Assembly (NCBI RefSeq): GCF_000252125.1
Contig: NZ_AHKF01000006.1
Coordinates: forward strand, 1-53,348
Length of the DNA stretch: 53,348 nucleotides
Direction of reading: 5' to 3'
From: Flavobacterium frigoris PS1
GTDB taxonomy: Bacteria; Bacteroidota; Bacteroidia; Flavobacteriales; Flavobacteriaceae
In this document: positions 50,279 through 53,348 of the stretch, piece by piece
How the letters are laid out: the number at the start of each line of letters is the position of its first letter
How positions within the stretch are numbered: position 1 is the stretch's first letter
Position numbers and translations under genes: made by a program
Notes under the pieces: model-generated
The model's input: only the letters and a program-made list of their open reading frames with translations
Told to the model about the DNA's origin: nothing
Databases searched by the model: none

Positions 50279-51553
50279 TTATTCTAATTTTAAAAAATCC
50301 CATTTGTAGTTTGGCACGACAAACCCTTCTCTGTCTAAATCTCTTTTATTAACACCTAAATCCTCAATTTTAATTGATATTTTATCTTCTATAATATCAA
50401 AAAGTTTGGTTCTTGAAATGAAACAAGCAATAACCAAATTATAACTTCCAGGTATGAGAATGTTTTTAGATATGTTAGCAATTAATTCATAATTACCTTT
50501 TTCAATGACTTCAAAATCATTATCAAAATCGTGTAAAGACGTTGTAAAAACAGCAATGCCTTCAGCATTTACAATCTTAATTGAAACTGTAGACTTACTT
50601 ATATTGTTAAGGGCATTCAAAAAAATGTTTATTGTAAAATCTTCACCTGATGCAATTTGATTTGTAATTTTTGAATCGGAGTTCGAGACATAAATTCTAT
50701 CAAAAAATAATTCACTATCAGTTTCAACTTCTCTTTTCCATTCAGCACTAGAATCTGAATTCATTAATAAATAATTGGAGATTATTTTATTAATATTATC
50801 TATGTCTTTTATTCTACCATTCTCCAATAAAATTCCTCTCGTACATAAACTCTTCACCGCCGCCATATTATGGCTTACAAACAAAACCGTTCTGCCACCT
50901 TGACGAGAAATATCCTGCATCTTGCCAATGGCTTTCTTTTGGAATTCGGCATCGCCCACCGCCAAAACTTCATCAATAATTAGAATATCGGGCTCTAAAA
51001 ATGCCGCCACGGCAAAGGCCAAACGCACAGTCATTCCGCTGCTGTAGCGTTTTACTGGCGTATCTATATATCGCTCACAACCGGAGAACTCTATAATTTC
51101 GTCCAGTTTGTCAGTTATTTCTTTTTTGGTCATTCCTAAAATGGCACCGTTTAAAAATATGTTTTCGCGACCGGTCATTTCACCGTGAAAGCCTGTGCCT
51201 ACTTCCAATAACGAGGCCACGCGTCCTTTAGATTTTATACTTCCAGTTGTAGGGCTGGTAATTTTGGAAAGTATTTTTAGCAAAGTAGATTTTCCTGCGC
51301 CGTTTTTGCCTATGATGCCCAGCACTTCACCTTGTTGCACTTCAAAATTAATGTCTTTTAATGCCCAAACATAATCGGAGCTGCCTTTTATTGCGCGGTT
51401 ATTTACGTCGCCTATCTTCAAAAACGGGTCTTCTTTACCTCTTAAATTAGCCCACCAGCGTTTTAAATCGTCGCCCATCGTACCGGTACCCACGACACCT
51501 AGACGGTATTGCTTGGAGAGGTTTTCTATTTTTAGTATAATATCTTTTTCCAA
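50279..51553 (-). CDS. wzt: polysaccharide ABC exporter ATP-binding protein (Wzt, with C-terminal glycan-binding domain)
   Basis: It energises export of lipid-linked polysaccharide through Wzm. The 424-aa protein has Walker A IGKNGAGKST (residues 81-90), signature YSSGMTVRLAFAVAAF, Walker B PDILIIDEVLAVGD and the H-loop VSHNMAAV. A beta-rich C-terminal domain (about 275-424) matches Wzt C-domains that bind a modified chain end. The start is TTG: an in-frame TAA lies a few codons upstream and no ATG is available before the conserved ILKIENLSKQYRLG. It is separated from wzm by heptad tract R7 and followed closely by FkbM. Confidence 0.93.
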   Translation of the reverse strand: MEKDIILKIENLSKQYRLGVVGTGTMGDDLKRWWANLRGKEDPFLKIGDVNNRAIKGSSDYVWALKDINFEVQQGEVLGIIGKNGAGKSTLLKILSKITSPTTGSIKSKGRVASLLEVGTGFHGEMTGRENIFLNGAILGMTKKEITDKLDEIIEFSGCERYIDTPVKRYSSGMTVRLAFAVAAFLEPDILIIDEVLAVGDAEFQKKAIGKMQDISRQGGRTVLFVSHNMAAVKSLCTRGILLENGRIKDIDNINKIISNYLLMNSDSSAEWKREVETDSELFFDRIYVSNSDSKITNQIASGEDFTINIFLNALNNISKSTVSIKIVNAEGIAVFTTSLHDFDNDFEVIEKGNYELIANISKNILIPGSYNLVIACFISRTKLFDIIEDKISIKIEDLGVNKRDLDREGFVVPNYKWDFLKLE

Positions 51554-51652
51554 AGTTGAAATAGGTTAATCGTGTATTTATTTATTTTATTAATCATCTA
51601 ATCAATTAATAAACAATTTCCTTAATAATAAATTTTTAATCTAGAACTTGAT

Positions 51653-51729
51653 TCTGCACACTGAACACTGATTACTAAATACTGATCACTACTCACTACT
51701 CACTGATCACTACTCACTGACCACTAAAT
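51653..51729 (+). repeat. heptad-repeat tract R7 (11 units)
   Basis: Units tctgcac, actgaac, actgatt, actaaat, actgatc, actactc twice, actgatc, actactc, actgacc, actaaat in strict register. It lies between wzt and wzm and supplies the wzm TAG stop (CTA at 51724-51726), so it is part of the likely wzm-wzt transcript. Confidence 0.88.
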
Positions 51730-52593
51730 CGTATCTATAAAACTCTTCTCAGCCCTATTAAAGATGATGATACCCACAAACAAAATGATTACGGTGGTGA
51801 TTAAGGTATAAATGAACATACTAAGATTAAAAACACCCGTGTTTAAGAGCATATAACGAACAGATTCTATGACAAACGACAACGGATTGTATTGCACTAC
51901 CCAGGCATATTTTGGCAATTTTTCCACAAAATAGGAAACAGGATACATTACTGCCGAAATATACATCAATAACCGCATTCCAAATCCCACTAAAATATTT
52001 AAATCCCTGTATTTGGTGACCATTGCGGAAATAATCATTCCCAATCCTAAACCTAACATCCCCATAATTAACACCATGACCGGAAACAAAAAGGCATATT
52101 CATTGATACTGATGTTGGCCCCTTTATAATAGTAATAGCCAAAAAATGCCATAAAAATAAAGAATTGAATCCCGAACCGCAGCAAATTTGAAATCACCGC
52201 AACAAGTGGCATAATTAACCGAGGAAAGTAGACTTTCCCAAAGATTCCCGCATTAGCAGAAAAGGTGTTTGAAGTACCTGAAAAGCAAGCCGTGAAATAA
52301 TTCCAAATAGTAATTCCTGCCAAGTTGAATAAAAATGGCGGCACTGTTCCAGTTGAAATATTGGCCATATTGTTAAATATCAACGTAAATATTACCGAAG
52401 TGAACAAAGGCTCAATTAAATACCACAAAGGCCCGAGAACCGTTTGTTTGTATGCAGTAATGATGTTCCTCTTCACGAAAAGCATCAGCAAATCCCTATA
52501 CTGCCATACCTCCTTGAGATTTAGGGAGAAAAAATTGTTTTTAGGTGTTATCTCAAACAGCCATTCCGTGGTATTATTTTCTTGCTGGTTCAT
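51724..52593 (-). CDS. wzm: polysaccharide ABC exporter permease
   Basis: This is the inner-membrane pore for export of lipid-linked O-antigen or capsule chains. The 289-aa protein has an N-terminal amphipathic gate (LKEVWQYRDLLMLFVKRNIITAYKQTVLGPLWYLIEPLF) and six hydrophobic segments of the ABC-2 type, with MVTKYRDLNILVGFGMRLLMYISAVMYPVSYF being the best conserved part. It is the first gene of the whole minus-strand cluster, and the promoter is expected in the 750 nt upstream. Its stop codon falls in heptad tract R7. Confidence 0.93.
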   Translation of the reverse strand: MNQQENNTTEWLFEITPKNNFFSLNLKEVWQYRDLLMLFVKRNIITAYKQTVLGPLWYLIEPLFTSVIFTLIFNNMANISTGTVPPFLFNLAGITIWNYFTACFSGTSNTFSANAGIFGKVYFPRLIMPLVAVISNLLRFGIQFFIFMAFFGYYYYKGANISINEYAFLFPVMVLIMGMLGLGLGMIISAMVTKYRDLNILVGFGMRLLMYISAVMYPVSYFVEKLPKYAWVVQYNPLSFVIESVRYMLLNTGVFNLSMFIYTLITTVIILFVGIIIFNRAEKSFIDTI

Positions 52594-52687
52594 TAGTTTA
52601 TGCTACATCGTATTTTTAGGTTGAGTTCATCCTTGTACGCATCATATCGAGCGATGTCAAAAGAAAAAACACTTTAGTTATTGCAAG

Positions 52688-52695
52688 CAAATATA
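52688..52695 (-). promoter_or_regulatory. -7 promoter element (TATATTTG), candidate cluster promoter
   Basis: An exact minus-strand TAnnTTTG box about 95 nt upstream of wzm, the first gene of the 32-kb cluster. The nearest minus-strand TTG is 24 nt before it, one base beyond the usual 17-23 range. No JUMPstart-like leader was recognised. Confidence 0.4.
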
Positions 52696-53010
52696 AATAA
52701 ATTGTATCAGCTATTACATCAAAAAACAGCATCCTATGCCTATTATTTCCATGCAGTATCCGCTACTTGATTGTCACACAACATCGTAAACAAGCACAAA
52801 ACGAAACTTCTGGATGCGCTCCGCGGCTCTTACTAACAGTACTAGGCAATGCCTTTGTTTAGAAGAGTTGTGATGCAGCGAATATACTATTCCTTTATAA
52901 ATAATAGCAATAATTAACAACTTAACGACAACTTTCATCTAGAGAATCCCTATTCATTTGTTTTTGACATGATCAATCAGTAGTTTGAATTGATTTTTTA
53001 TCGAGGAAGG

Positions 53011-53190
53011 CAACGTTTGAGTTATTTTTAAAACAAAGATAAAATCCCTAATTGAATCAAACAGACAGCTTTAAAAAATGTGTCGAGAGCAATTGTTCTC
53101 GCTAAACTTCTCCATACATTTTTTACTTACTGAGTCCATATTTTTAAACGCATCGGCACAAGGCACAAGTCAAAAACACTGGAAGTGACA
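53011..53190 (+). repeat. palindromic-element family E, copy E3
   Basis: It has the same order of blocks as E2: CGTTTGAGTTATTTTT (outer left), AGCTTTAAAAAATGTGTCGAGA (inner left, 53068-53087), a centre with GAGAGCAATTGTTCTC that is nearly self-complementary, TTCTCCATACATTTTTT (inner right), and TCAAAAACACTGGAAGTGAC (outer right). It is more diverged than E1 and E2. It lies in the gene-free stretch 52594-53348, which otherwise contains only repeat D copy 3 and a candidate promoter. Confidence 0.75.
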
Positions 53191-53224
53191 CAATCTAATC
53201 CCCAGCCGACAACCAACCCGCTAG

Positions 53225-53348
53225 CGCCCTTCCTCACCAGCGGCCTTAAAGAAAAAGCATAGGAAAACAACATTTGAAATTAAAAGGAGGACTGCCAGTG
53301 GCAGTTAGCTAGCAGCAATCCACGAGTGGAGCCTGAAAGGCGAACGGC
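53225..53348 (+). repeat. dispersed repeat D, copy 3 (cut by window end)
   Basis: It matches repeat D copy 2 from CGCCCTT through GCGAACGGC. The segment 53264-53305 is identical over 42 nt to 20449-20490, including the GGACTGCC-AGT-GGCAGT hairpin. The orientation is the same as at 20 kb. The element continues past the end of the window. Confidence 0.85.

Noticed and set aside
52594..53010. JUMPstart/ops leader for the polysaccharide cluster
   Set aside because: No GGCGGTAG-like element is visible on the minus strand upstream of wzm.

Overview
The window looks like a chromosomal piece of a Flavobacterium or close relative (Bacteroidota, Flavobacteriaceae). The reasons are AT-rich DNA, promoter -7 elements of the form TAnnTTTG, several TTG starts, a PorV/PorQ-type outer-membrane protein, and the gene order recQ (divergent) kdsD-tatC-CMD-lptB. 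The genus is inferred from protein style, not from a search.

Region 1 (1-20 kb) is mostly housekeeping. It holds a tRNA-Thr(TGT) at the left edge, a minus-strand group (manA, bcp, queD, idi), a GNAT enzyme and an exported MsrB, a soluble PAS-rich hybrid histidine kinase, a large FAD enzyme, recQ, and the kdsD-tatC-CMD-lptB group. These are followed by a DUF5808 membrane protein, a four-helix-bundle (S23/IVS-like) protein, a GH25 lysozyme-like membrane protein, pssA, a PorV/PorQ-family barrel and a DUF4105/Lnb-like membrane protein.

Region 2 (about 20.0-20.9 kb) has no gene. It holds a tandemly duplicated dispersed repeat of about 270 bp, heptanucleotide-periodic tracts and another short repeat pair.

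Region 3 (20.9-52.6 kb) is one long surface-polysaccharide cluster read right to left on the minus strand, with many 1-, 4- and 11-nt gene overlaps. It starts with a Wzm/Wzt ABC exporter. Next come an FkbM methyltransferase, a WbsX protein and many GT2, GT4, GT10 and GT32 glycosyltransferases. A CMP-sialic-acid module (neuB, neuC, neuA), a WecE/WecD pair for a dTDP-4-acetamido sugar and hexapeptide acetyltransferases follow. The cluster ends with a Wzy_C-type ligase/polymerase and a polyprenyl-phosphate sugar transferase. The likely product is a glycan assembled on undecaprenyl phosphate, containing sialic-acid-like and fucose-like sugars, exported by Wzm/Wzt and possibly joined to lipid A core by the Wzy_C protein. 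One gene (FkbM-like, 38.9-39.6 kb) is broken.

Region 4 (52.6-53.3 kb) is again repeat-rich and gene-free.

The most unusual content is non-coding. (a) Tracts of degenerate heptads (ACTGATC/ACTGAAC) keep strict 7-nt register and sit at the 3' ends of genes, even supplying their stop codons; two of them bracket the four-helix-bundle gene. (b) A family of imperfectly palindromic elements of about 160-180 bp; arms of this family flank a small GIY-YIG nuclease gene lodged between neuB and neuC. (c) A dispersed repeat occurs on both sides of the polysaccharide cluster in the same orientation. Counts and coordinates here come from reading the sequence by eye. No database search was possible.
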